From Lentisphaerota bacterium (GTDB lineage Bacteria; Verrucomicrobiota; Lentisphaeria; Victivallales; UBA1829): DNA of 44,230 nt. Within the stretch, counting starts at the first letter, position 1. The number at the start of each line of letters is the position of its first letter. The notes beneath the pieces were generated by a model that was not told the DNA's origin, did not search any database, and was given only the letters and a program-made list of their open reading frames with translations. The translations under genes were made by a program, and so were the position numbers. This document shows positions 22,227 through 31,151 of the stretch, piece after piece. The stretch lies in contig SUWI01000014.1 in the NCBI GenBank assembly GCA_015061565.1, positions 1-44,230 of the forward strand. Direction: 5' to 3'.

Positions 22227-23537
22227 TCATAAGCCGGGCAGGAAAGTCATGGCGGCGCCGCAGGCGGCCTCTTCGGAAAATTCGCACTTGACCAGCGGCA
22301 GACCGAAAACCAGTTCTGCCGCCAGACATAATGAGGTGTTTCGGCGGAATCCGTTGCCGGAAACCGCCAGACAGTTTTTTCCCGCCAACAGTTCCTGCGG
22401 CAGCATCCGGCGCAGATTTTCCGCCAGACCGCGCGCCAGGGCCGCAGCGACTTTGCCGCAGCTGAAGTTTTCCAGCGTGAGGCAGCTCAATTCGCCCCTC
22501 GCATCCGGATCCTCGCGTTCCCCCAGAAAACTGGGCGAAAAATGCGGCAGGTCCGGCGACCGGAGTTCCCGTTCCGCCGCCGCATCCAGCATCCGGAACA
22601 GTGTTTCATCATCCGGAGCCTGACCGGCGGCGGCAAATCCGCTCTTCCAGAAATTCATCAGAGCGGACCAGACCGCACCGCCGCATAGCGGAGCCCCCAC
22701 CGCCAGCACATTTTCGCCGAAATAAGGACGCAGTTCCACACGGTCCGTCCAGAGTTTTGCAGTCTGATTCGGGACCACGACCGAGATCTGCGCACCGGTT
22801 CCCAGCGTCAGGGAAATGTCCCGGGCCGGATCCCGGACCGCCGCCAGCACGCTCGCCTGATTGTCGCCCAAAGCGGCTTTTACTTCGACGCCTTCCGGAA
22901 CGCCGAGCAGTCTGCTCCATTCGGGGCAGAGACTGCCCGCCCGGAAACCGGGCGGAAACACATGCGGAAGCATCCCGAAGGGAATGCCGAGCGCCGTTAC
23001 CGCTGCCGGATCAAAATCCTCCGCATCGAAATCCATCAACCCCCAGCCGGCGGCATTGGTGCGGTCCATGACCGCTTCATTTCTGCCGGTCAGATGACAG
23101 ACCGCATAGTCTCCAATGGTCCCGCAGCGGGTCCATTTTTTCAAATCTCCGGTGCGGGCCAACATTCCCAGCGAAGCACCGCCGAACCCGTGACGCAACC
23201 GTCCGCACCCGGGCAGTTTTCGCAGGATTTCCAGATCGTCAGTATGGCTCTGCCATGTGTAAAGCGGAGAGTTCTCGCCGGGAACAGTGTTCCAGCAGAG
23301 GACGCCGTGCATCTGTGTGCTGACGCCGATGCCGCACACTGCCCGGCGCAAATCTGCAGGCAGCGCATTGACAGCCTCGCGCACGGCCGCCAGATGGCGT
23401 GCCGGACTCTGCCGTCCGGGTCCTTCGTCTGCATGATGAACGATCCCCGTGCAAGCGGCACAGTGCAGCGTATCCGTGTCGAACAGCACCGCGGCAGTTT
23501 TGGTGGTGCCGATATCCAGTCCCAGAATCAAATTCAT
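22227..23537 (-). CDS. FGGY-family carbohydrate kinase, sedoheptulokinase-like
   Basis: The 436-residue protein begins with the ATPase-fold phosphate-1 loop G-L-D-I-G-T-T-K-T. Q-M-H-G-V-L-C-W (about residue 93) and the following W-x-S/D-x-R/T-x-D region are characteristic of the sedoheptulokinase branch of FGGY kinases. L-G-D-N-Q-A-S-V-L supplies the catalytic Asp and L-T-L-G-T-G-A-Q-I-S the phosphate-2 loop. It is somewhat shorter than typical xylulokinases (about 490). It lies 27 bp behind the LacI-family gene, in the same operon and divergent from the oxidoreductase operon, so it probably phosphorylates the product of that pathway. The true substrate is not readable from sequence. Confidence 0.85.
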   Translation of the reverse strand: MNLILGLDIGTTKTAAVLFDTDTLHCAACTGIVHHADEGPGRQSPARHLAAVREAVNALPADLRRAVCGIGVSTQMHGVLCWNTVPGENSPLYTWQSHTDDLEILRKLPGCGRLRHGFGGASLGMLARTGDLKKWTRCGTIGDYAVCHLTGRNEAVMDRTNAAGWGLMDFDAEDFDPAAVTALGIPFGMLPHVFPPGFRAGSLCPEWSRLLGVPEGVEVKAALGDNQASVLAAVRDPARDISLTLGTGAQISVVVPNQTAKLWTDRVELRPYFGENVLAVGAPLCGGAVWSALMNFWKSGFAAAGQAPDDETLFRMLDAAAERELRSPDLPHFSPSFLGEREDPDARGELSCLTLENFSCGKVAAALARGLAENLRRMLPQELLAGKNCLAVSGNGFRRNTSLCLAAELVFGLPLVKCEFSEEAACGAAMTFLPGL

Positions 23538-23564
23538 TTTCCGTTCCGTCCGATCATTCAGTCT

Positions 23565-24521
23565 TCAGGGGAGCCTGACGCTTTCGCGCTGGATCAGCAG
23601 GTACGGCAGGATGGTCCGGGCGGGGGCTTTGCGGCCTTCGATCCGGGCTTCGATCACATCCGCCACCGCACCGGCGAGCGCGGGATAGTCCGGCGTGATC
23701 GTGGTCTGCGGCGGCGTGCCGTAACGCGAAAAAAAGGTCTGCTCCGAGGCGATCAGAGAAATGTCTTCCGGAATTTTCCGTCCGAACATGGACATGGCAT
23801 AGGCGCAGAGAATGCCGCCGCTGCCGCCGGGACAGAACAGGGCATCCACATTGCGCCGGAGCAGCTTGCCGGTCAGTTCGAGATATTCTTCGTCATTACC
23901 GAACTGGATCAGGGTGGAATCGCAGGGCAGATCATGTTTTTTCAGCGACTGCCGGATGGATTCGTAACGGATATCGGCATTGCCCGTGCCGGGCCGGCCG
24001 TGGATGATGCAGCCGATTTTCCGGCAGCCGCTGCGGCAGAGATGATCGATGGCCAGCTCCATCCCCTGCGCCTCATTCGAACGCACGAGATACACCTCGG
24101 TCGAAAGTTTTTTCGCCTCGCGGTCGATAATGATCAGGGGAACCGGAAAGCGTTCGGACCAGCTGGCGAAATCGCCGGGCTCGGCCCCGATCGCGGCGGC
24201 GGCGCAGAACTGGATGCTGTCCAGCCGTTCCAGATTGTCCTGCGGGAGCACTTCCAGCCGGAATCCCCGCCGCGGCAGTTCCCGCGTCAGCGCCATCAGG
24301 ATCATTTCCACGCAGCACTGCACCGGATAGACCGAGGAATACGGCGTGATGATGACCACATTGCGCTGCCGGCTGGAAAGACGCGGATGGTAAGCATATT
24401 TGCGGGCCACGGCCAATACTTTCTCCCGGATCTCATCGCTGATATTGGGATGATGGCTGAACACGCGGGAAACGGTGGAAGGCGACACTCCGGCCAGCCG
24501 GGCGATTTCCTGTATCTTCAT
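23565..24521 (-). CDS. LacI-family transcriptional regulator
   Basis: The 318-residue protein starts at 24521 behind AGGAG. Residues 1-50 are a canonical LacI headpiece (I-Q-E-I-A-R-L-A-G-V-S-P-S-T-V-S-R-V-F). The hinge is followed by a type I periplasmic-binding domain with I-I-D-R-E, N-E-A-Q-G and a C-terminal T-I-T-P-D-Y. It is divergent from the eight-gene operon starting at 24698 and shares its own operon with the FGGY kinase, so it most likely represses both and is released by a sugar or sugar-phosphate of the pathway. Confidence 0.92.
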   Translation of the reverse strand: MKIQEIARLAGVSPSTVSRVFSHHPNISDEIREKVLAVARKYAYHPRLSSRQRNVVIITPYSSVYPVQCCVEMILMALTRELPRRGFRLEVLPQDNLERLDSIQFCAAAAIGAEPGDFASWSERFPVPLIIIDREAKKLSTEVYLVRSNEAQGMELAIDHLCRSGCRKIGCIIHGRPGTGNADIRYESIRQSLKKHDLPCDSTLIQFGNDEEYLELTGKLLRRNVDALFCPGGSGGILCAYAMSMFGRKIPEDISLIASEQTFFSRYGTPPQTTITPDYPALAGAVADVIEARIEGRKAPARTILPYLLIQRESVRLP

Positions 24522-24616
24522 GACATATTTTCTCCTTTTCTGCTTTATTTGCAATATAACACCATTTTTTCTGAAATCAAGGACAGGTTTTCATGAAAAA
24601 ATTCTTTAAAAAGTTC

Positions 24617-24648
24617 AAAACGGAATTGTTTATGATGAAAACGGCATT
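24617..24648. promoter_or_regulatory. Direct repeats AAAACGGnATT in the LacI/operon divergent region
   Basis: AAAACGGAATT (24617-24627) and AAAACGGCATT (24638-24648) are 21 bp apart, two helical turns, in the 176-bp region between the LacI gene and the operon. They could be half-sites for a regulator; the classical LacI palindrome with a central CG is not clearly formed. Confidence 0.4.
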
Positions 24649-24697
24649 ACTTTATCACTATGCACGGTTCTGCATCTAACTTTCAAGGAGAAGGATC

Positions 24698-25690
24698 ATG
24701 GCGAAAAAAGTTCTGGTGATCGGCGCCACCGGCGCAATGGGACAGTATCTCATCCCTTACCTCGCGGAAATGGATTATCAGGTGGACGCCGTCGCGCTCG
24801 TCGAACAGCAGTCTTCCTGGTCCAATGTCAAATACCTCAAGGCGGATGCGAAAGATCCTGTCTTCTTCCGGCAGCTCCTCGCCGGCGGATACGACGGCAT
24901 CGTGGATTTCATGATCTACAAAACCGAGTCCCTGGCATATTATCTGCCGGCCCTGGTGAACAGCACGGGCCATTACATCTACCTTTCCAGCTACCGGATC
25001 TACGACAACAAGGAACATCCCGTCCGGGAAACCTCCCCCCGGCTGCTGGATACGGCCGATGACATCATTCTCCGCAATTCGGACGATTACTGCGTTTACA
25101 AGGCGCGCGGCGAAAACATCATCCATACCCTGCCGAAAAACCGCTGGACCATCATCCGGCCCGCGATCACGTATTCCTTCATGCGCTACCAGCTGGTCAC
25201 GCTGGAAGCGCCCAACACGGTCGGTCGCGCTTTCGCCGGCAAAAAAACCGTCGTGCCCGAATCCGCCAGAAATATCCAGGCCACCATGAGCTGGGGCGGC
25301 GACGTGGCACTCATGATCGCGAAACTGCTCTTCAATGAAAAGGCGCTCGGCGAAGTGTTCAGCGTCTGCACCGCCGAACATCACACCTGGGGCGAGATCG
25401 CCGATTATTACAAGGACATCTGCGGTCTGGAATCGGTCTGGATCGATCAGGAGGATTATATCCGGATCCTCAATCCCGATCCCAATTCCCGCGCTGTCCG
25501 CTGGCAGCTCGAATGCGACCGGCTGTTCGACCGGATCATGGACAATTCCAAGGTGCTGGCCGCCACCGGCATGAAACAGGAATCGCTGAAGAAACTCTAT
25601 GACGGCCTCAAATATGAGATCTCACGCTGTCCGAAGGATTGCACCTGGCGGGTCAACACCGCCATGGATGAATACCTGGCAAACCATTGA
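24698..25690 (+). CDS. Extended SDR / NAD-dependent epimerase-dehydratase-like protein
   Basis: The 330-residue protein opens with the Rossmann motif V-I-G-A-T-G-A-M-G-Q-Y-L (about residues 7-18). L-S-S-Y-R-I-Y-D and the later Y-C-V-Y-K-A-R-G-E fit the extended SDR pattern with the catalytic Tyr-x-x-x-Lys (Y-K-A-R / Y-C-V-Y-K). A C-terminal substrate-binding part follows. Such proteins epimerise, dehydrate or oxidise sugars or sugar derivatives. AAGGAG precedes the ATG. It is the first gene of a tightly packed eight-gene operon (gaps of 1-33 bp) opposite the LacI regulator. Confidence 0.8.
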   Translation: MAKKVLVIGATGAMGQYLIPYLAEMDYQVDAVALVEQQSSWSNVKYLKADAKDPVFFRQLLAGGYDGIVDFMIYKTESLAYYLPALVNSTGHYIYLSSYRIYDNKEHPVRETSPRLLDTADDIILRNSDDYCVYKARGENIIHTLPKNRWTIIRPAITYSFMRYQLVTLEAPNTVGRAFAGKKTVVPESARNIQATMSWGGDVALMIAKLLFNEKALGEVFSVCTAEHHTWGEIADYYKDICGLESVWIDQEDYIRILNPDPNSRAVRWQLECDRLFDRIMDNSKVLAATGMKQESLKKLYDGLKYEISRCPKDCTWRVNTAMDEYLANH

Positions 25691-25705
25691 TCAAGGAGGA
25701 ATCGG

Positions 25706-26485
25706 ATGAAACATTCATTTTTCAATCGACAGGATGCGGCGGTCACTCTGCTGTGTGCGCCGGAAAGCATCAGCGAGGCCGTCGGGCTGTCCCGGGCCGG
25801 GGAGATGGACGGCGCCGACGCGATCGCCATCGAACTGCAGAAGATGCCGCCGGAACAGCGGACCGAAGAGAATTTCCGCGCCGTCATCAATTCCGTCCAG
25901 CTGCCATTCATGTTCATCGATTACCGCAGCGACCGTTTTCTGGGTGCGGACGACGAAGCCCGGCAGAAATATCTCCTGCTGGCGGCGAAATGCGGCGCGG
26001 AAGTGATCGACGTGATGGGCGACCTTTACGACCCCTCCCCGCTGGAACTGACGCACGATCCTGCAGCCATCAAAAAGCAGAAAGCGCTCATTTCCCGCAT
26101 CCACAAGCTCGGAGCGAAAGTGATCATGTCCTCGCACATGACTTCGACCGAACGGAGCGCGGAAGAGGTGCTCGCCCATCTGCGCGAACAGTCCTCCCGA
26201 GGTGCGGACATCCTGAAGATCGTGGTCGCGACGAATACCGAACAGGCGATGCTCGAAGGCGTCCGCACCCTGCTCCTGCTGCACAAGGAGCTGGACAAGC
26301 CGTTCGTCTTCCTGGGCAGCGGTCAATTCGGCCGGTTCATCCGGTATATCGGACCGCAGCTCGGAGCCGCCATCGAATTCGCGGTGCATGATTATCCGGC
26401 GAATCAATCCTACAACCAGCCGACCATCCGCTCGTTCAAAGGCGTAATGGATAATTTCCATTGGGATATCGGCGATCTGAAATGA
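25706..26485 (+). CDS. Type I 3-dehydroquinate dehydratase-like enzyme
   Basis: The 259-residue protein aligns along its length with type I dehydroquinases (about 250 residues). The catalytic His is in M-S-S-H (about residue 149), the Schiff-base Lys in A-D-I-L-K-I-V (about 176), and substrate-binding Arg in D-Y-R-S and G-R-F-I-R plus a late N-Q-P-T correspond to the family's. The fold is a TIM barrel. Type I enzymes dehydrate 3-dehydroquinate with syn elimination. Because it lies in a LacI-regulated catabolic operon of dehydrogenases and not with aromatic-biosynthesis genes, a catabolic substrate (quinate, another cyclitol or a sugar acid) is more likely than chorismate synthesis. The shift from the usual S-x-H-D/N to S-H-M may mark altered specificity. 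Confidence 0.75.
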   Translation: MKHSFFNRQDAAVTLLCAPESISEAVGLSRAGEMDGADAIAIELQKMPPEQRTEENFRAVINSVQLPFMFIDYRSDRFLGADDEARQKYLLLAAKCGAEVIDVMGDLYDPSPLELTHDPAAIKKQKALISRIHKLGAKVIMSSHMTSTERSAEEVLAHLREQSSRGADILKIVVATNTEQAMLEGVRTLLLLHKELDKPFVFLGSGQFGRFIRYIGPQLGAAIEFAVHDYPANQSYNQPTIRSFKGVMDNFHWDIGDLK

Positions 26486-26503
26486 TAAACAGGAGGTCTG
26501 TCC

Positions 26504-27253
26504 ATGAAATTTGAAAAGAGAACGGCATTCATCACCGGCGCGGCCGGCAGGATCGGGCGTGCGCTCGCGGAAGAATTCGGCAAGCACGGAGTGAAGCTCT
26601 ATCTGGCGGACATCAATCTCTCCGGATTGGAAACATTATGCGCCGATCTGGAAAAGAAAGGGATCACGGCGCATCCGGTCCAGCTGAACGTGATGGACCG
26701 CGGACAGATCATCGAAAGTGCGCAGAAAGTTCTGTCCGAGGCGGGTAAAGTGGATATTCTGGTGAACAACGCCGGGAAATGGCCGAGAGGCAGTATTCTG
26801 GATACCAGCGACGAGCAATGGCTGGAAGTGATCGAACTGAACCTGACCAGCGTCTTCCGCGTATCGCAGGCATTTATCCCGTCGATGCGGAAGAACGGCT
26901 ACGGGCGGATCATCAATCTGGGTTCCATAGCCGGCGAGGTCGGATTGCCGGGATTCTGCGCGTATTCCGCGGCCAAAGGCGGCGTCATCATGCTGACCAA
27001 GACCATGGCCATGGAACTGGGGACCTGCGGCATCACGGTGAACAGCGTTTCGCCCGGAATGATCCAGGATGTCTCCAGACCGCACGACAGCACCTGGCTG
27101 CGCCGCACCGGCACCGGGGATGAAGTCGCCCGGGCTATTGTATTCCTCGCCTCGGATGATTCCGGGTATATCACCGGCGCGGACCTCCCGGTGGACGGCG
27201 GACGCATCCTCGGTCCGAAATGGACCGACTGGAAACCCTCAGGCAACATCTGA
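26504..27253 (+). CDS. Classical SDR dehydrogenase (first of two)
   Basis: The 249-residue protein has all classical short-chain dehydrogenase landmarks: T-G-A-A-G-R-I-G (about residue 12), N-N-A-G (about 91), Ser in L-G-S-I-A-G and catalytic Y-S-A-A-K (about 157-161). The C-terminus ends D-L-P-V-D-G-G. It oxidises or reduces a hydroxyl with NAD(P). AGGAGG precedes the ATG. It is followed by a second, divergent SDR, so the operon encodes two sequential oxidations or one oxidation and one reduction of a polyol. Confidence 0.9.
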   Translation: MKFEKRTAFITGAAGRIGRALAEEFGKHGVKLYLADINLSGLETLCADLEKKGITAHPVQLNVMDRGQIIESAQKVLSEAGKVDILVNNAGKWPRGSILDTSDEQWLEVIELNLTSVFRVSQAFIPSMRKNGYGRIINLGSIAGEVGLPGFCAYSAAKGGVIMLTKTMAMELGTCGITVNSVSPGMIQDVSRPHDSTWLRRTGTGDEVARAIVFLASDDSGYITGADLPVDGGRILGPKWTDWKPSGNI

Positions 27254-27286
27254 ATCCGAACCGGATCATCTGAAAAGGAGAAAATC

Positions 27287-28036
27287 ATGGATTATCCGGA
27301 ATTCAAAGGCAGAACCGCAATGATCACCGGAGGCGCCTCCGGAATGGGACTCCTCTCGGGGAAAAAACTGGCGGAAGCCGGCGCGAATGTCGTCCTCTGC
27401 GACGTCAACAAGGAACTTTTGGAGACCGAGGCCGCGGCGATCCGGGCCGCGGGGGGAAGCGTCCTCCCGCTGGTCGTGGACATCCGTCACTACGCGGAAG
27501 TCGAACAGGCGGAAAAGAAAGCCGTCGAGACCTTTGGTGCGGTCGATATCCTGCTGAACTGCGCAGGAGGCTATTCCGGACGCTGCTGCAACTGTCATAA
27601 GAGTTTCGAGGAACTGCCGATCGAAGTGATCGACTGGGGACTGGATGTGAATCTGCGCGGCGCCATCTACTGCTGCCGCGCCGTCCTCGCCGGAATGATG
27701 AAACGCAAACGCGGCGTCATCATCAATTTCGGATCGGTCACGGGCGAAGAAGGCGGCGGCGGAGCCTCGCTGGATTACTCCGCGGAAAAAAGCGCCATGC
27801 GCGGCATGACGAAATCCCTCGCCATCCTCGGCGCACCCCATAATGTGCGCTCCTGCTGCGTGATCCCGGGACCCGTCCTGACCCGTCCGGGAATGGCGAA
27901 AATGAAAACTCTGCTCGGCAGGGCGGCGGAAACGATCGAACTGGTCGATTTCATCCTTTATCTCTGCTCGGACAAGGCGGCGTTCATCACCGGCTCGGCC
28001 CACGTGATCGACGGCGGGCATCTGCTGGTGAGATAA
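27287..28036 (+). CDS. Classical SDR dehydrogenase (second of two)
   Basis: The 249-residue protein shows T-G-G-A-S-G-M-G for NAD(P) binding, the Asp of C-D-V-N that favours NAD, N-C-A-G-G, Ser in G-S-V-T-G and catalytic Y-S-A-E-K (about 163-167), and the C-terminal V-I-D-G-G. It is only distantly like the preceding SDR, so this is not a recent tandem duplication. A cluster of Cys (S-G-R-C-C-N-C-H, about residues 99-106) near the substrate pocket is unusual. AAAGGAG precedes the ATG. Confidence 0.9.
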   Translation: MDYPEFKGRTAMITGGASGMGLLSGKKLAEAGANVVLCDVNKELLETEAAAIRAAGGSVLPLVVDIRHYAEVEQAEKKAVETFGAVDILLNCAGGYSGRCCNCHKSFEELPIEVIDWGLDVNLRGAIYCCRAVLAGMMKRKRGVIINFGSVTGEEGGGGASLDYSAEKSAMRGMTKSLAILGAPHNVRSCCVIPGPVLTRPGMAKMKTLLGRAAETIELVDFILYLCSDKAAFITGSAHVIDGGHLLVR

Positions 28037-28059
28037 CGGAAGACATTGCGGAGCTTCAT

Positions 28060-29067
28060 ATGAATGCAAACGGAATGACCCCCGCGGTCAGGAATGCCCT
28101 GGCGGAAGCACAGAACCAGATCGATTCGGGACTGATCCAGGGAATCGTTTTTGCCGACACCCGGAACAGAAAGATCGAGGCTCTCGGCAAACAGTGCATC
28201 CATCCGGCGGAAAAGATGATGACACCCGATTCCCGTTTCGACATGGCTTCGACGGGCAAAGTATTCACCGCCGGCTGCTGTGCGCTGCTGATCGATCAGG
28301 GAGAACTGGATCCGGACCAACCGTTTGTCCATTATCTGCCCGAATATTGGGATCATGGCAGCGATATCACCATTCGCGACCTGGCCATGCACGTCAGCGG
28401 GTTCGACAACAGCAAACCCTATGACTCGGTTGATCCGGAGGTTTTCTGGCGGGAACTGTTCAACAAACGCCCGATCCGCCCGCGTCTGCAGGCCTTCGAA
28501 TATGCCTGCTCCAATCTGATCCTGCTGGGCAGAATTGCGGAAAAGATATCCGGCATGGATCTGGAAACACTCGCGCGCAAGCTCATCTGGGAACCGCTGG
28601 GAATGACCCGGACGCAATGGAATGCGCCGGGGCCCGGTCCGGATGAAGTCGAGCATTGGAACCCGAACCGGCCGGCAGGCGAACATAACGATCCGGTCTG
28701 TTTCAATTGCGGATTCCCCATCGGCAGCGGCAGCTGTTTTTCCACCGCCGCGGATATGCTGCTGTTCCTGGAAGATATCCTCGAAAGAAAACATTTCCCG
28801 GCGAGGTATTATGACCTGATCCTGACCTGCGGCTACGACCAAAACGGCGGCCGCCGCTCGTTCGGCTGGGATATGAGGGCAAAAAACCGTCCCCGGAACC
28901 TCTCGAAAAAGACCATCTATCATACCGGTTTTACCGGACAGACCATCTGCGCGGATCCGGAAAATCATTTCGGGGCAGTCGTATTGTCCTCCCGGACCGG
29001 CGGTCACGATGAAGCGATCCAGGGCCGGGCACGCATCATCGAAAAACTTTTTTCTGAACAACCATAA
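28060..29067 (+). CDS. Serine hydrolase of the beta-lactamase (class C/esterase) family
   Basis: The 335-residue protein carries the S-x-x-K motif in M-A-S-T-G-K (about residue 65) and an H-T-G-F-T-G in place of the usual K/H-T-G. The second motif reads Y-A-C (F-E-Y-A-C-S-N-L-I-L-L-G), where family members have Y-x-N; Cys replaces the Asn. No signal peptide is seen, so it is probably cytoplasmic. In a catabolic operon it would remove an ester or acyl group from the substrate, rather than act on penicillin or peptidoglycan. GGAG lies 9 nt before the ATG. Confidence 0.85.
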   Translation: MNANGMTPAVRNALAEAQNQIDSGLIQGIVFADTRNRKIEALGKQCIHPAEKMMTPDSRFDMASTGKVFTAGCCALLIDQGELDPDQPFVHYLPEYWDHGSDITIRDLAMHVSGFDNSKPYDSVDPEVFWRELFNKRPIRPRLQAFEYACSNLILLGRIAEKISGMDLETLARKLIWEPLGMTRTQWNAPGPGPDEVEHWNPNRPAGEHNDPVCFNCGFPIGSGSCFSTAADMLLFLEDILERKHFPARYYDLILTCGYDQNGGRRSFGWDMRAKNRPRNLSKKTIYHTGFTGQTICADPENHFGAVVLSSRTGGHDEAIQGRARIIEKLFSEQP

Positions 29068-29083
29068 ACGTGAGGATGGAAAG

Positions 29084-30118
29084 ATGCTGAATGTGAAAGT
29101 CATCGTGGCCAGGACACCTGGAAAAGTCACCATGGAAACCGCCGAACTGGATGAAAACACGCTGCGTCCGGATCATATTCTGGTGAAAACGCTTTACAGC
29201 GCGGTCAGCGCGGGCACGGAATGCGCCTGGATCTCCGGCAACGCCAACAATCCCGGCCAGGCATTTCCGTTTTACCCCGGGTACAGCGCGGTCGGCAGAG
29301 TGGTCAAGGTCGGCAGCGACGTGAAGAATTTCGCCGTGGGCGATGCCGTGATCGCGCCTTGGGGCGGACACCGTTCCTATATCATGTCCCCGGCCGCGCC
29401 GGTGTGGAAAGGCGCGCATAAGATCGCCGACAGCCGGGTAAATCTGAAAGATGCGTCCATTGCACACATAGCCTCGTTCCCGATGCTGGGCGTACGGCGG
29501 CTGAAGATCCAGATGGGCGAGTCCGTGATGATTGCCGGACTGGGCATTCTCGGACAGATCGCAATTCAAGCGGCGAAATACTCCGGCGCGGCACCGGTTT
29601 TCGGCTGCGATTTTTCGCCCGAACGCCGCGAACTGGCGCTCAAGCTCGGAGCGGACGCCGTCTTCGATCCGCGCGACCCCGATTTCACGGAAAAGCTCTA
29701 TGCCGCCAACGGCGGGAAAAAAATCAATGCCGTGGTGGAGGTGACCGGCAAGGCCGCCGCGCTGAAACAGGCGCTGAGTTATACCGCCAAAATGGGCCGC
29801 ATTTCCCTGCTCGGCTGCACCCGCGTGCCGGATTGTCCGATCGATTTCTACCGGGATGTGCATCTGCCCGGCATCACGCTGATCGGCGCCCACACCAGCA
29901 ACCGGCCCGCCACGGAATCGCGTCCCGGCGAATGGTCCGAACATGACGATTACGAGGTGATCCTGAAATATCTCGCCACGGGCCGGTTCGATTTCGCCTC
30001 GCTGATCCATAAGACGCTCAGTCCCGCCGACTGCACGCCGCTTTATGACACGCTGCTGCACGAACCGGATCCGCCGATGGGGATCGTGTTCGACTGGAAT
30101 CTGCTCAAGGAGGATTGA
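29084..30118 (+). CDS. Zinc-type MDR alcohol dehydrogenase-like protein
   Basis: The 344-residue protein starts at 29084 behind GAGGATGGA. It has the medium-chain dehydrogenase plan: an N-terminal GroES-like domain with S-A-V-S-A-G-T-E and F-x-P-G-Y-S-A-V-G, then a Rossmann domain with A-G-L-G-I-L-G (about residues 150-156). The four structural-zinc Cys are absent. The S-A-V/I-S-A-G-T-E subgroup is known from proteins in which this domain is fused to, or encoded beside, a Gfo/Idh/MocA oxidoreductase. Here such a gene starts 3 bp after its stop, which suggests that the two act on one sugar or polyol in sequence. Confidence 0.85.
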   Translation: MLNVKVIVARTPGKVTMETAELDENTLRPDHILVKTLYSAVSAGTECAWISGNANNPGQAFPFYPGYSAVGRVVKVGSDVKNFAVGDAVIAPWGGHRSYIMSPAAPVWKGAHKIADSRVNLKDASIAHIASFPMLGVRRLKIQMGESVMIAGLGILGQIAIQAAKYSGAAPVFGCDFSPERRELALKLGADAVFDPRDPDFTEKLYAANGGKKINAVVEVTGKAAALKQALSYTAKMGRISLLGCTRVPDCPIDFYRDVHLPGITLIGAHTSNRPATESRPGEWSEHDDYEVILKYLATGRFDFASLIHKTLSPADCTPLYDTLLHEPDPPMGIVFDWNLLKED

Positions 30119-30121
30119 ACC

Positions 30122-31150
30122 ATGGAAAAACTCAATATCATTCAAATCGGCATCTGCCACGAACATGCGGTCGGCAAGTTCGCCTCAATGAAAAAACGTC
30201 CTGATCTCTTCAACATCTTGGGATACGTGGACGAGCGGGATTTCTGCAAAACCCCGCGCCTGACTCAATTCTTCAACGAGAATTATTATGCCGATTACCG
30301 GAAATTCACTTTGGAAGAGGCGCTGAATTATCCCGGACTCGAAGCGGTGACGGTCGAAGTCCCGAACAACGATCTGGTCCCGGTCGCGCTCAAGTGCATG
30401 GAACACGATCTGCCCATGCACATGGACAAGCCCGCCGGGGAAGATCTGAAGCTCTACAAAAAACTGCTCGACGGCTGCAAGGCGAAAAACCTGCCGTTCC
30501 AGATGGGATTCATGTTCCGCGGCAATCCGGCGTTCCAGTTCTGCATCCGCGCCATCCGGGAAAAACTGATCGGCGAGGTTTTCGAAATCGAAGCGGATAT
30601 GAACCACTGTTACGGCAATGATATCTATCAGGAATATATCGGACAATTCCCCGGCGGCATCATGTACAACCTCGGCTGTCACCTGATCGACTTCGTGGCG
30701 GCGGCGATGGGCCGTCCCGACAACGTGACCTCGTTCCTCAAATCCGCGCCGGGATATCCGGATCAGGTCCGCAATAACTGCATGACGGTGCTGGAATATC
30801 CGCATGCGCTGGTGACTTTGCGTTCGTGCTCCAAAGATGTCTGCAACACCGGGGGACGCGCCATGAGGATCGGCGGAACCAAAGGAACGATCCGATTCAG
30901 TCCGGTGGAACGGTTCGACGGCAAAAGCGTGGAGATCGAACTGACATTGCCGGAAGACCGCGGCCTCTTCCCGAAAGGCGTCCATACGCTCCGCTTCCCG
31001 CCGCAGCGCGACCGTTATGAAGTCCAGCTGACGGAACTGATGCAGGTGATCCGCGGAGAAGTGAAACCGTCGTATTCTTACGACCATGATTATCTGGTCC
31101 ATGAAATCACTCTCGCGGCAGCCGGTTACATACCCTGGAGGAAAAACTGA
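30122..31150 (+). CDS. Gfo/Idh/MocA-family oxidoreductase
   Basis: The 342-residue protein has the family's two-domain plan. The NAD(P)-binding motif is atypical, I-G-I-C-H-E-H-A-V in place of G-x-G-x-x-G. The substrate-side M-D-K-P-A-G corresponds to the family E-K-P motif with the catalytic Lys (about residue 102), and N-L-G-C-H-L-I-D (about 181) holds the usual catalytic His and Asp. Members reduce or oxidise sugars and cyclitols such as myo-inositol. AAGGAGG overlaps the end of the preceding gene. Confidence 0.88.
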   Translation: MEKLNIIQIGICHEHAVGKFASMKKRPDLFNILGYVDERDFCKTPRLTQFFNENYYADYRKFTLEEALNYPGLEAVTVEVPNNDLVPVALKCMEHDLPMHMDKPAGEDLKLYKKLLDGCKAKNLPFQMGFMFRGNPAFQFCIRAIREKLIGEVFEIEADMNHCYGNDIYQEYIGQFPGGIMYNLGCHLIDFVAAAMGRPDNVTSFLKSAPGYPDQVRNNCMTVLEYPHALVTLRSCSKDVCNTGGRAMRIGGTKGTIRFSPVERFDGKSVEIELTLPEDRGLFPKGVHTLRFPPQRDRYEVQLTELMQVIRGEVKPSYSYDHDYLVHEITLAAAGYIPWRKN

Positions 31151-31151
31151 A

